A stretch of DNA of 38,022 bases from the NCBI GenBank assembly GCA_029558435.1, contig JAKQEZ010000524.1, positions 1-38,022 on the forward strand. Direction: 5' to 3'. Numbering within the stretch: the first letter of the stretch is position 1; each line of letters begins with the position of its first letter. Source of the DNA: Bacteroidota bacterium (GTDB taxonomy: Bacteria; Bacteroidota; Bacteroidia; Flavobacteriales; Crocinitomicaceae). Below, piece by piece: positions 17,381 through 25,460 of the stretch. The position numbers and the translations under genes were made by a program. The notes below the pieces were generated by a model. That model did not search any database and was not told the DNA's origin. It saw nothing but the letters and a program-made list of their open reading frames with translations.

Positions 17381-18729
17381 TGAAACCCTTTGGAACAAAA
17401 AATATTGTTGTGTTGGGCGCTGGTGAATCTGGCGTAGGTGCTGCTGTACTTGCAAAAAAGCAAGGGTGGAATGTTTTTGTTTCGGATTTTGGAACAATCA
17501 AGGATACTTTTAAAGAAGAGTTAAACAGCTATCAATTGGAGTGGGAAGAAGGAAAACACACCGAATTGCGCGTACTGGATGCTCAAATAGTTGTGAAATC
17601 ACCTGGTATTCCCGACAAAGCACCCATCATTAAAAAACTCAAAGAAAAAAACATTCCTGTTATTTCAGAAATTGAATTTGCAGGATATTACAATACCGCA
17701 AAAACCATCTGTATCACGGGTACAAATGGAAAAACAACCACCACCATGCTAACCTACCACATTTTGAAAAAAGCCGGTATCAAAGTAGGATTAGCAGGAA
17801 ACGTGGGTAAAAGCTTTGCCAAACAAGTTGCCGAAGAACAATTTGATTGGTATGTGTTGGAATTAAGTTCTTTTCAATTGGACGGTATGTTTGAGTTCAA
17901 AGCCGATGTTGCTATTTTGCTCAACATCACTCCCGACCATTTGGATAGATACGACTACCAATTGCAAAACTATGTGGACAGTAAGTTTCGCATTCTTCAA
18001 AACATGGGACCCAACGATTGGTTTATTTACAATGCTGATGATGCTATTCTTAATCAAGAGGTTGAAAAACGCACCATCACAGCCAATTTGGCGCCATTCT
18101 CACTGACAAAAGAACTTCTGCAAGGAGGTTTTATTAAAGATAAACAATTAACAATAACAACAAACAAAAAACAATTCACTATGTCAATTCATGATTTAGC
18201 CCTAAAAGGCAAACACAATGCACAAAATTCGTTAGCTTCTGGTATTGCAGCGCGTATTTTGGAAATTAGAAAAGAAACAGTTAGAGAGAGTCTATCTGAT
18301 TTCGTAAACGTTGAACACCGCTTGGAATTTGTTGCCAAAGTTCACGGAATTGAGTTCATCAACGATTCAAAAGCAACTAATGTAAATTCTACTTGGTTTG
18401 CCTTGGAAAGTATGGATAAACCAACCGTTTGGATTGTGGGTGGTGTTGACAAAGGAAACGATTACACAGAATTAATGGACTTGGTAAAAGCCAACGTAAA
18501 AGCCATTGTTTGCTTGGGTGTGGATAACTCCAAAATTATCGAAGCATTTACAGGTGTTGTTGACACGATTGTAGAGGCACGCTCGGCAATGGAAGCAGTT
18601 GCTTATGGTTACCGTTTGGCTAAGAAAGACGAAACTGTTTTGCTTTCTCCAGCTTGTGCATCGTTTGACTTATTTGAAAACTACGAACAACGCGGAAACT
18701 TATTTAAAGAAGCTGTAAGAGCACTTTAA
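17380..18729 (+). CDS. murD: UDP-N-acetylmuramoylalanine-D-glutamate ligase
   Basis: A 449-residue cytoplasmic Mur ligase that adds D-glutamate to UDP-MurNAc-L-alanine. VLGAGESGVGAAVLAKKQG is the N-terminal Rossmann UDP-binding motif. TGTNGKTTT at 113-121 (Lys118) binds ATP, and LELSSFQLDG, NITPDHLDRYD and NDSKATNVNSTWFALES are the family signatures. LLSPACASFDLFENYEQRGNLF closes the protein. The start overlaps the mraY stop by one base (TAATG). It is the last dcw gene here; a long hairpin and an unrelated gene follow where ftsW would normally be. Confidence 0.97.
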   Translation: MKPFGTKNIVVLGAGESGVGAAVLAKKQGWNVFVSDFGTIKDTFKEELNSYQLEWEEGKHTELRVLDAQIVVKSPGIPDKAPIIKKLKEKNIPVISEIEFAGYYNTAKTICITGTNGKTTTTMLTYHILKKAGIKVGLAGNVGKSFAKQVAEEQFDWYVLELSSFQLDGMFEFKADVAILLNITPDHLDRYDYQLQNYVDSKFRILQNMGPNDWFIYNADDAILNQEVEKRTITANLAPFSLTKELLQGGFIKDKQLTITTNKKQFTMSIHDLALKGKHNAQNSLASGIAARILEIRKETVRESLSDFVNVEHRLEFVAKVHGIEFINDSKATNVNSTWFALESMDKPTVWIVGGVDKGNDYTELMDLVKANVKAIVCLGVDNSKIIEAFTGVVDTIVEARSAMEAVAYGYRLAKKDETVLLSPACASFDLFENYEQRGNLFKEAVRAL

Positions 18730-18778
18730 TCGATCAATGAATTGATACCGACTGATAGTGAACAGTCAATAAATATTG

Positions 18779-18820
18779 GTCGCCTACAAGTGGTGCACAC
18801 AGCACTGGTTTGTAGGCGAC
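18779..18820 (+). terminator. Long hairpin after murD, probable operon terminator
   Basis: A perfect 11-bp stem (18779-18789 with 18810-18820), extended inside by a 4-bp pairing (18793-18796 with 18802-18805), lies 49 bases after the murD stop. The 3' tail is TTTAATTC, weaker than a canonical T-run. It could end the dcw transcript, or be a structured RNA or a leftover of the rearrangement that broke the cluster. Confidence 0.6.
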
Positions 18821-18852
18821 TTTAATTCAGGTATTTTTCCGCCAACAGCTGT

Positions 18853-19302
18853 ATGGACAAAACACAATTTTTAGATTTCTTAACCCACTTTGTTCAGTCG
18901 AAAATTGATTTTTTGCAACAAGAAATCAGCGACATTCAGCGCGATAATGCCTCCGACACCAAAAGTACGGCTGGAGACAAACACGAAACGGGTCGAGCAA
19001 TGATGCATCTTGAGATTGAAAAATTGGCCCATCAAGTTGCCGAATACCAACAACAACTTCAAACCATTCATCACTTCAAACACCTTTCAACAACCACCAA
19101 TTGCATTGCCAACGGAACCTTAATTCAACTCTCAACAGGATGGTTTTTTCTTGGTGTTGCGCTCGGAAAAGTAACCTATGAAAATACACCCGTATTCTGT
19201 TTATCGCAACAAGCACCTCTGGGACAACAACTTCTTGGGAAAAAAGTTGGAGAGGACATAAAGGTGAATGCAAGTACATTGAGAATCGTCAAAATCTACT
19301 AA
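18853..19302 (+). CDS. GreA/GreB-like small protein
   Basis: A 149-residue cytoplasmic protein. The N-terminal half (residues 1-75) is a helical hairpin rich in Gln, Asp and Glu with the segment DTKSTAGDKHETGRAMMHLE near its tip. The C-terminal half (about 80-149, GTLIQLSTGWFFLGVALG to LRIVKIY) is a beta-rich domain like the FKBP-like domain of Gre factors. Such Bacteroidota proteins are sometimes mislabelled 3-oxoacyl-ACP synthase, but no thiolase motif is present. Gre factors rescue backtracked RNA polymerase by inserting acidic hairpin residues into the secondary channel; whether this protein does so is inference. It lies between the dcw hairpin and clpB. Confidence 0.7.
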   Translation: MDKTQFLDFLTHFVQSKIDFLQQEISDIQRDNASDTKSTAGDKHETGRAMMHLEIEKLAHQVAEYQQQLQTIHHFKHLSTTTNCIANGTLIQLSTGWFFLGVALGKVTYENTPVFCLSQQAPLGQQLLGKKVGEDIKVNASTLRIVKIY

Positions 19303-19436
19303 ACACCGACAAAAAGTCATTCATTTCACCGCTTTTTCATCCAAAAATCAATAAAAATCTGTCATTTTTTCCTATTTTTACTTGAAAACTCGCATTGGTT
19401 TAAAAATTGACGCTCCAATAGAAAATTGAAAAGAAA

Positions 19437-22064
19437 ATGGACATTCAAAAATTTACACTGAAATCGCAAGAGGCTATACAACAAGCCGAATTGATTGCCA
19501 CTGAAAAAGGACATCAGGCAATTGAAAATGCGCATGTGTTGAAAGGTATTTTGAATATTGATAAGGACGTGGTACCCTACCTGTTTTCAAAACTGAATGT
19601 AAACACAGCCATTGTTGAACAAACTTTAGACAGAATATTAGACAGTGCAGCAAAAGTAAGCGGTGGCGGACAATTGTATTTATCATCCAATGCACAAAAA
19701 ACATTGAATAATGCATTTGTGGAAATGAAAAACTTGGGCGACGAATACGTTACCATTGAAACCATTGTTTATGCCATGTTGGATGGCTCGGATAATGTGG
19801 CGCAACTGCTCAAGGATAATAAGATTACTAAGAAAAATTTTAAGGAGGCAATTATGGATTTAAGAAATGGAGAAAAAGTAACTTCCAATTCGCAAGATAG
19901 CAACTATAAATCGTTGGAAAAATATGCTAAAAATCTCAATGATTTGGCGCGACAAGGCAAGTTGGATCCTGTAATTGGACGTGATGAAGAAATCAGACGT
20001 GTGTTGCAAATATTAACACGTCGAACAAAAAACAACCCTATTCTCATTGGTGAACCGGGTGTAGGTAAAACTGCAATTGCAGAGGGAATTGCGCACCGTA
20101 TTGTAAATGGTGACGTACCCGAAAATTTGAAAAGCAAAATTGTGTATTCACTCGACATGGGAGCATTGATTGCGGGTGCAAAATACAAAGGTGAATTTGA
20201 AGAACGTTTAAAATCGGTGGTGAAAGAAGTGATTGCTTCTGATGGTGAAATCATTTTATTCATCGACGAAATTCATACCCTTGTTGGTGCAGGTGGTGGA
20301 GGCGAAGGTGCTATGGACGCCGCAAATATTTTGAAACCGGCATTGGCTCGTGGAGAATTGCGCGCTGTGGGTGCCACAACCTTAAACGAATACCAAAAAT
20401 ACTTTGAAAAAGACAAAGCCTTGGTGCGTCGTTTCCAAACCGTATTGGTGGATGAACCAAGTGCTGAGGATGCAATTTCAATTTTGCGTGGTATCAAAGA
20501 AAAATACGAAAATCACCACAAGGTTTTGATTAAAGATGCAGCCATTGTTGCAGCTGTTGAGTTGTCACAACGTTACATTACCGATCGTCATTTGCCCGAT
20601 AAGGCCATTGACTTGATTGACGAAGCTGCTTCTAAATTGCGTATGGAAATCAACTCCAAACCAGAAGAATTGGACGAGATTGATCGTAAAATCATGCAAT
20701 TAGAAATTGAACGAGAAGCTATCAAACGTGAAAAAGACGTTCAAAAAATTGAGGCACTTGAAAAAGAGTTGGCCGAATTGAACGCTCAACGCGATGCTTT
20801 TCAAGCAAAATGGCAATCTGAACGCAATGTGATTGACGCTGTGCAACAAGCAAAAGAAGAAATTGACACGCTTGAAATGCAGGCACAACAAGCAGAACGT
20901 GCAGGCGACTACGGAAAAGTAGCTGAAATTCGCTACGGTAAAATCAAAGAAGTGGAGCAAAAATTGGATGAAAACAAGAAAAAATTGGCTGAAATTCAAG
21001 CAAAATCCAATTTGATTAAAGAAGAAGTTGATGCCGATGAAATTGCAGAAGTTGTAGCCAAATGGACGGGGATTCCGGTTTCTAAAATGTTGGAAAGCGA
21101 GGTGGCAAAATTGTTGCGCTTGGAAGAAGAATTGGAAAAACGTGTGGTGGGACAAGAACAAGCCATTGAAGCTTTATCGGATGCTGTTCGTCGTTCACGC
21201 GCAGGATTGCAAGACAAACGCAAACCAATAGGTTCGTTTATATTCTTAGGAACAACTGGGGTTGGTAAAACCGAATTGGCAAAAGCATTGGCCGAATACT
21301 TGTTCAACGATGAAAATGCCATGACGCGTATTGACATGAGTGAATACCAAGAAAAACACGCTGTTTCCAGATTAGTGGGAGCGCCTCCGGGATATGTTGG
21401 TTACGATGAAGGTGGTCAGTTGACCGAAGCGGTGCGCAGAAAACCATATTCCATCATTTTGTTGGATGAGATTGAAAAAGCACACCCCGACGTGTTCAAC
21501 GTGTTGTTGCAAGTGCTTGACGATGGTCGTTTAACCGACAACAAAGGTCGTTTGGTGAATTTCAAAAACACGATTATCATCATGACGTCCAACTTAGGTT
21601 CCAACATCATTCATGAAAAATTTGATGGCGTTTCGGAGAAAAATTACTTAAAAGCTTCGGAGCAAGCCAAAAAAGAAGTGATGGAATTGTTGAAAGCAAC
21701 CATACGTCCCGAGTTTTTGAACCGTATTGATGAAACAATACTATTCAACCCGTTGACCAAAGGAAATGTGCGTCAGATTGTTACTATTCAGCTCAATAAT
21801 TTAAAACAATTGTTGACAGAGCAAGGCATTACCTTGGTGGTTACGCCAGAAGCATTTGATTGGATTGCCGATGCAGGCTACGACCCATTCTTTGGTGCGC
21901 GACCAGTAAAACGTGTCATTCAGCGTTCTGTTCTCAACGAATTGTCGAAAGCATTGTTGGGCGGCACCATCGACAAAGAACACAACGTAGTGATGGATAT
22001 CTTTGATGGCAAAATTGTGTTTAGAAAACCCATCAACGAAAAAGAAGAAAGTAGCGTTTATTAA
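19437..22064 (+). CDS. clpB: ATP-dependent disaggregase ClpB
   Basis: An 875-residue hexameric AAA+ chaperone that extracts polypeptides from aggregates together with DnaK. The N-domain covers about 1-145. NBD1 has Walker A GEPGVGKT (Lys211) and Walker [15 protein letters not shown]. The M-domain coiled coil (about 400-525, rich in Glu, Lys and Gln) separates it from NBD2, which has [16 protein letters not shown] (Lys611) and [13 protein letters not shown]. The [13 protein letters not shown] pore loop and the C-terminal [15 protein letters not shown] are typical. The middle coiled coil and absence of a ClpP-docking loop favour ClpB over ClpA/ClpC. A strong terminator follows. I see no clear heat-shock promoter upstream. 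Confidence 0.97.
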   Translation: MDIQKFTLKSQEAIQQAELIATEKGHQAIENAHVLKGILNIDKDVVPYLFSKLNVNTAIVEQTLDRILDSAAKVSGGGQLYLSSNAQKTLNNAFVEMKNLGDEYVTIETIVYAMLDGSDNVAQLLKDNKITKKNFKEAIMDLRNGEKVTSNSQDSNYKSLEKYAKNLNDLARQGKLDPVIGRDEEIRRVLQILTRRTKNNPILIGEPGVGKTAIAEGIAHRIVNGDVPENLKSKIVYSLDMGALIAGAKYKGEFEERLKSVVKEVIASDGEIILFIDEIHTLVGAGGGGEGAMDAANILKPALARGELRAVGATTLNEYQKYFEKDKALVRRFQTVLVDEPSAEDAISILRGIKEKYENHHKVLIKDAAIVAAVELSQRYITDRHLPDKAIDLIDEAASKLRMEINSKPEELDEIDRKIMQLEIEREAIKREKDVQKIEALEKELAELNAQRDAFQAKWQSERNVIDAVQQAKEEIDTLEMQAQQAERAGDYGKVAEIRYGKIKEVEQKLDENKKKLAEIQAKSNLIKEEVDADEIAEVVAKWTGIPVSKMLESEVAKLLRLEEELEKRVVGQEQAIEALSDAVRRSRAGLQDKRKPIGSFIFLGTTGVGKTELAKALAEYLFNDENAMTRIDMSEYQEKHAVSRLVGAPPGYVGYDEGGQLTEAVRRKPYSIILLDEIEKAHPDVFNVLLQVLDDGRLTDNKGRLVNFKNTIIIMTSNLGSNIIHEKFDGVSEKNYLKASEQAKKEVMELLKATIRPEFLNRIDETILFNPLTKGNVRQIVTIQLNNLKQLLTEQGITLVVTPEAFDWIADAGYDPFFGARPVKRVIQRSVLNELSKALLGGTIDKEHNVVMDIFDGKIVFRKPINEKEESSVY

Positions 22065-22080
22065 TTTAGTTCTATAAAAC

Positions 22081-22127
22081 AAGAAGGTTGTCTGAAGTAA
22101 TTTCGGGCAACCTTCTTTGTTTTTTAT
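22081..22127 (+). terminator. Strong rho-independent terminator after clpB
   Basis: A 10-bp perfect stem (22081-22090 with 22108-22117) is extended by seven more pairs including G-U, with a loop of about 5 bases, followed by TGTTTTTTATC. Canonical terminator, 16 bases after the clpB stop. Confidence 0.92.
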
Positions 22128-22157
22128 CACATTGATTTTATGTGTGTTAAAAATATA

Positions 22158-22219
22158 TGCGGTGAAAAAAGTTGCTATTTACCGCATTTTTGCGGTGAAT
22201 AAGTTGTATATTTACCGCA
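22158..22219 (+). promoter_or_regulatory. Tandem palindromic operator upstream of the fic gene
   Basis: Two 29-base units (22158-22186 and 22191-22219), each bounded by TGCGGTGAA at the left and TTTACCGCA at the right, give four half-sites with a central palindrome ATTTACCGCA-TTTT-TGCGGTGAAT. The last half-site ends 15 bases before the ATG of the Fic gene. This is the architecture of a cooperative repressor site, and the winged-helix-like C-terminus of the Fic protein is the obvious candidate binder. Confidence 0.75.
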
Positions 22220-22234
22220 TAATAAGAATTTAAT

Positions 22235-23329
22235 ATGCCAAAATACATCTACGAGCAGGAGAATTGGACAGCATTTTGCTGGGACGAAAAAGCAATTAAC
22301 GCTTTGTTTGGAGAGGTGCGTTTGATGCAAGGAAAAATCATGGGGCAGCTGAATTCATTGGGGTTTTCACAAAAAGAAGAAGTTTCTTTAACTGCACTTA
22401 CACTCGATGTTGTAAAATCGTCAGAAATTGAAGGTGAAATTCTTAATTACAACCAAGTTCGTTCGTCCATTGCTCGTCGTTTAGGCATTAACACTGCTGG
22501 ACTTGTTTCCAGTAATCGTCATATTGAGGGAGTTGTTGAAATGATGCTAGATGCCACGCAACGTTATGATTTACCGCTTACTGAAGAACGATTATTTGGT
22601 TGGCATGCAGCACTTTTTCCAACAGGTTATAGTGGGCATTACAAAATTGAAACTGCGCAATACCGCACAGGTGAAATGCAGATTGTTTCGGGTGCAATGG
22701 GTAAAGAAAAAATCCATTACGAAGCCATCAAACCACAATTTGTGCAACAAGAAATGGATCATTTTATTCAATGGTTTAATGATGATAATACGTTGGATCC
22801 AGTATTAAAGGCTGCAATTGCTCATTTTTGGTTCATCATAATTCACCCTTTTGATGATGGAAATGGACGTATTGCAAGAGCGCTTACCGACCTTTTGTTG
22901 GCCAAAGCAGAGAAAAGTGGCGAACGTTTTTACAGCATGTCGAGTCAAATTCTCAACGAACACAAGCAATACTACGCTATTTTGCAAAAAACACAACACA
23001 GTACAAACAATATAACAGAATGGATGGCGTGGTTTTTAAATTGCTTGAAAAATGCTCTAGAAACAACAGAACAATCCACGCAAAACATACTCCAAAAGGC
23101 AGCATTTTGGCGCAAACATGAATCCACACCCATCAACGAACGCCAACGTTTGATGATTAATAAATTATTTGATGGCTTTGACGGTAAATTGCAATCATCA
23201 AAATGGGCAAAAATCACCAAAACATCAACAGATACCGCTTTAAGAGATATTAAAGACTTAATAGCAAAAGGTATTTTGCAACCCACCAACGATGGCGGTA
23301 GAAGCGCTAGTTATGTGATGGTGGAGTGA
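22235..23329 (+). CDS. Fic family AMP-transferase with DUF4172 N-terminus and C-terminal HTH
   Basis: A 364-residue cytoplasmic Fic protein. Fic enzymes usually transfer AMP from ATP to hydroxyl side chains of target proteins. The active-site motif HPFDDGNGR at 204-212 is complete, including the catalytic His204. The N-terminal helix carries the class II inhibitory motif S-x3-E-G (Ser62 to Gly67, Glu66 being the residue that blocks ATP gamma-phosphate binding), so activity should be self-inhibited. The first 90 residues match the DUF4172 N-terminal domain (NWTAFCWDEKAINALFGEV). Residues about 300-364 (ERQRLMINKLF to KGILQPTNDGGRSASYVMV) look like a winged helix-turn-helix. Together with the palindromic operator upstream this suggests autorepression. 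Protein targets are unknown. Confidence 0.92.
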   Translation: MPKYIYEQENWTAFCWDEKAINALFGEVRLMQGKIMGQLNSLGFSQKEEVSLTALTLDVVKSSEIEGEILNYNQVRSSIARRLGINTAGLVSSNRHIEGVVEMMLDATQRYDLPLTEERLFGWHAALFPTGYSGHYKIETAQYRTGEMQIVSGAMGKEKIHYEAIKPQFVQQEMDHFIQWFNDDNTLDPVLKAAIAHFWFIIIHPFDDGNGRIARALTDLLLAKAEKSGERFYSMSSQILNEHKQYYAILQKTQHSTNNITEWMAWFLNCLKNALETTEQSTQNILQKAAFWRKHESTPINERQRLMINKLFDGFDGKLQSSKWAKITKTSTDTALRDIKDLIAKGILQPTNDGGRSASYVMVE

Positions 23330-23391
23330 TGGTTTGAGGATATAACTTTTGTTTAAAAAAAGCTGTATTAAAATTTATTAAAAAAATATTA

Positions 23392-23399
23392 TATATTTG
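23392..23399 (+). promoter_or_regulatory. -7 promoter box for the membrane protein/lipoprotein pair
   Basis: The box reads TATATTTG, an exact TAnnTTTG match ending 16 bases before the ATG at 23416. The surrounding DNA is extremely AT-rich, so a chance match is easier here. Confidence 0.45.
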
Positions 23400-23415
23400 A
23401 AATCAAAAATATAAT

Positions 23416-24009
23416 ATGAGCTATCTTTTTGGACTTTTATTCGTAATTATTTGTGTAATTATTATTGTATATTTCAACAATTCTAAAAATAAATCAAAAT
23501 CTTTAGAAAATGAAACTAATTTTTTAGATATATTAAACCAAAGAAAATTACAACCCGATCAAATTTTATTTACCGATTACAATAATAGTAGCAATTTCTT
23601 AAGTGTTAATGAGAAGCAAAAAAAATTATGTTATGGTTTCATTAAAGACGAACAAATTAATGTCAATATCTTTGACTTCAAAGACATTCTTGACTTTGAT
23701 GTGCAAGTAAATGATGAAAGTAAAAGAAAGGTTTCAATCGGAGGCGCTGTAGTAGGCGCTGCATTAGCAGGTGGTCTTGGGGCTTTAATTGGGAGCCAAT
23801 CTGGAAATCAAGTAAATAAAATAAAAAATATTAATTTTTTAATTACTGTTAATAATATAAGCCAACCAACAATTAAGTTTTTGTTATTAGAACCTACAAT
23901 GGATGGTAAAGGTTGGGATCCAGATGGGATTGTAGTTAAAAATGCTATTCATAAAGCTGAAACATGGTCTGGAGTTTTCAATATTATTTTTAATGAAAAC
24001 AAGAGATGA
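23416..24009 (+). CDS. Membrane-anchored PH-like protein with glycine zipper, function unknown
   Basis: A 197-residue protein with one N-terminal membrane helix (residues 3-20, LFGLLFVIICVIIIVYF). Then comes a domain interrupted by a glycine-zipper hairpin (about 109-127, SIGGAVVGAALAGGLGALIG). The flanking strands (IFDFKDILDFDVQV and NFLITVNNISQPTIKFLLLE) resemble the bacterial PH-like domains with an inserted glycine zipper found in many small, often phage-linked proteins. This is a pattern resemblance, not an identified family. The gene is very AT-rich compared with clpB and prfB around it. Its last four bases (ATGA) overlap the start of the next gene, so the pair is translationally coupled and probably works together at the membrane. 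Confidence 0.65.
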   Translation: MSYLFGLLFVIICVIIIVYFNNSKNKSKSLENETNFLDILNQRKLQPDQILFTDYNNSSNFLSVNEKQKKLCYGFIKDEQINVNIFDFKDILDFDVQVNDESKRKVSIGGAVVGAALAGGLGALIGSQSGNQVNKIKNINFLITVNNISQPTIKFLLLEPTMDGKGWDPDGIVVKNAIHKAETWSGVFNIIFNENKR

Positions 24010-24635
24010 AAAAATCAAGACTATTTTTTGTAATACTTGTTTTATTTTTTTCTTGTAACAATTCCCTAATATCAAATGATATTAATTATAAAATAATAGA
24101 AACTACTGAAAATAAAAATATTTCAAAAATTAATATAAAAGTTCTTTTACCTGAAAAAGTTAATAGAAAAAAATTAGAAAACATTGCATATGAAATAAAA
24201 GAAACATATAGTAATTTTGAAAATATCTGGATCTCTTATTTTATTCCCAATATGGAAATCAACTCTGTTTCATGGGCATTTTCAAATTTCACTCCAAATC
24301 TGGAAATTGAAATCGTTGGTACTGATGGTCGAACAGATAAAATAAATACAAACACAAGTAAAATAAAAGGTGAGATTCTAGGAAAATGGCAATGCAATAA
24401 AAGTCTAATGGGAGCAATATTAGTGCTTTATAGGAAAGATACAGGTGATATTATAATGAGAATAAATTGGGATGCTGAAAATTTTACTGAAAATGTTGTA
24501 TCTGAATCCTTATACAAAAACTTAAAAAGATATGATGATAACAATGACAATGGTGAATTTTATTTAATTGAGAATAATAATAATTTAGGCATGTATGGTA
24601 TAAATGGTAAATTTGATGAAGCCTTAAAACTATAA
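24006..24635 (+). CDS. Lipoprotein of unknown function
   Basis: A 209-residue lipoprotein. The N-terminus MKKSRLFFVILVLFFSCNNS has a short positive segment, a hydrophobic core and a lipobox with Cys17, so it should be lipidated and anchored facing the periplasm or surface. The rest is Asn-, Ile- and Lys-rich, with a central segment MEINSVSWAFSNFTPNLEIE and KGEILGKWQCN. No enzyme motif is seen. It starts within the stop codon of the preceding membrane protein (ATGA overlap). It converges with the HEPN-like gene, their last six bases overlapping. The family is not recognised. Confidence 0.7.
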   Translation: MKKSRLFFVILVLFFSCNNSLISNDINYKIIETTENKNISKINIKVLLPEKVNRKKLENIAYEIKETYSNFENIWISYFIPNMEINSVSWAFSNFTPNLEIEIVGTDGRTDKINTNTSKIKGEILGKWQCNKSLMGAILVLYRKDTGDIIMRINWDAENFTENVVSESLYKNLKRYDDNNDNGEFYLIENNNNLGMYGINGKFDEALKL

Positions 24636-25154
24636 TTTCTTTAAATCATTCAATGCTAGATTAATTTGTTCTTGGGTTATACCAAAACGTTGAATATATA
24701 CTTGATAATATTTATTTAAATTATCATCTAACTGCACCACATTGTCTATAAATTCACAAAAATATTTAATCATTTCAAGTTTTCCATTAGGTACGCTAAA
24801 TTTTGAAATATGTACTTTAAAATAATTGTGTATTAAATAATTCCTTAATTCAAGTGTTTTTTCAAGCTGCTTAATTGTTTTCTCAGGTAATTTGTAATTT
24901 TGGGTAACTTCATTAATAAAATTACCCATAGTTTTTTTAGATGTTTCCATCATTTCAATTAACTCATGAGTTGTATAAGTGGAATGAATCTCTTTATTAT
25001 TAATTCTTTTTACTAAAAGCATAATTAAAAAAGTTTCTTCTAAACATTGTGCATAATATATTGAAAGCCCATAATATGCATAAACTAGTCTATTACGACC
25101 ATTTTCATCTTCATTTTTATATTCTTCTTTTGCTAATTTAAACCGGTTTGACAT
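24630..25154 (-). CDS. HEPN-like protein, possible RNase toxin-type domain
   Basis: A soluble all-helical protein of 174 residues from Met at 25154. An upstream in-frame ATG at 25211 would add 19 residues, but those look like non-native sequence and that ATG lies within about 13 bases of a promoter box. The key feature is LRNYLIHNYF, which contains R-x4-H followed by N-Y, the catalytic pattern of HEPN RNases as in the MNT-HEPN and DUF86 families (Arg104 and His109 in the short form). Preceding helices are charged and include YGLSIYYAQCLEETFLIMLL. No nucleotidyltransferase partner is adjacent, so an antitoxin is not apparent. The gene converges with the lipoprotein gene with a 6-base overlap. 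HEPN assignment is by motif only; it could equally be a non-catalytic HEPN-like scaffold. Confidence 0.55.
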   Translation of the reverse strand: MSNRFKLAKEEYKNEDENGRNRLVYAYYGLSIYYAQCLEETFLIMLLVKRINNKEIHSTYTTHELIEMMETSKKTMGNFINEVTQNYKLPEKTIKQLEKTLELRNYLIHNYFKVHISKFSVPNGKLEMIKYFCEFIDNVVQLDDNLNKYYQVYIQRFGITQEQINLALNDLKKL

Positions 25155-25223
25155 ATATATGATTTGATAACATTTACCCCAATACGTAAATATAATAAAT
25201 ACAGCTTGCATTGCCTAAGAACA

Positions 25224-25231
25224 CAAAAATA
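25224..25231 (-). promoter_or_regulatory. -7 promoter box for the HEPN-like gene
   Basis: The minus strand reads TATTTTTG, an exact TAnnTTTG match. It predicts a start of transcription near 25217, which would give the ATG at 25154 a leader of about 60 bases. The rest of the intergenic region up to prfB (about 25232-25440) shows nothing else I can name. Confidence 0.4.
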
Positions 25232-25445
25232 AATAGATCATTTTATGATTGTATTGCTATTTCAGAATCTTAAGTTGTCAGAATTTTAACACTCTCCATC
25301 TCACATCAGTAAAAGGCAAAATGTAATAATGGTAATTTACAATTTTCAATAAATATAATAATTATTAAATCACCTTTTTACTCCACTCCAAACAACTTTC
25401 CCATCTTTTTTCCCACCTCATCTACTAAAAAACTCACACTTTCAT

Positions 25446-25453
25446 TATTTTTG
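25446..25453 (+). promoter_or_regulatory. -7 promoter box for prfB
   Basis: The box reads TATTTTTG, an exact TAnnTTTG match ending only 7 bases before the prfB ATG, which would make the transcript leaderless or nearly so. No -33 TTG at good spacing is seen, so it may be a chance match. Confidence 0.35.
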
Positions 25454-25460
25454 TAGTGCA

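Noticed and set aside
18853..19302. 3-oxoacyl-ACP synthase, a label commonly given to homologs
   Set aside because: The protein has no thiolase fold motif or catalytic Cys-His-Asn; its layout is Gre-like.
19381..19410. CTTGAAAA upstream of clpB as a sigma-32-like heat-shock promoter
   Set aside because: There is no matching second element at the right spacing, so this is a chance match.
20700..21161. Long minus-strand open frame, very rich in Phe and Cys
   Set aside because: It lies entirely inside the clpB coiled-coil region; the odd composition is the reverse complement of Glu/Lys/Gln codons.
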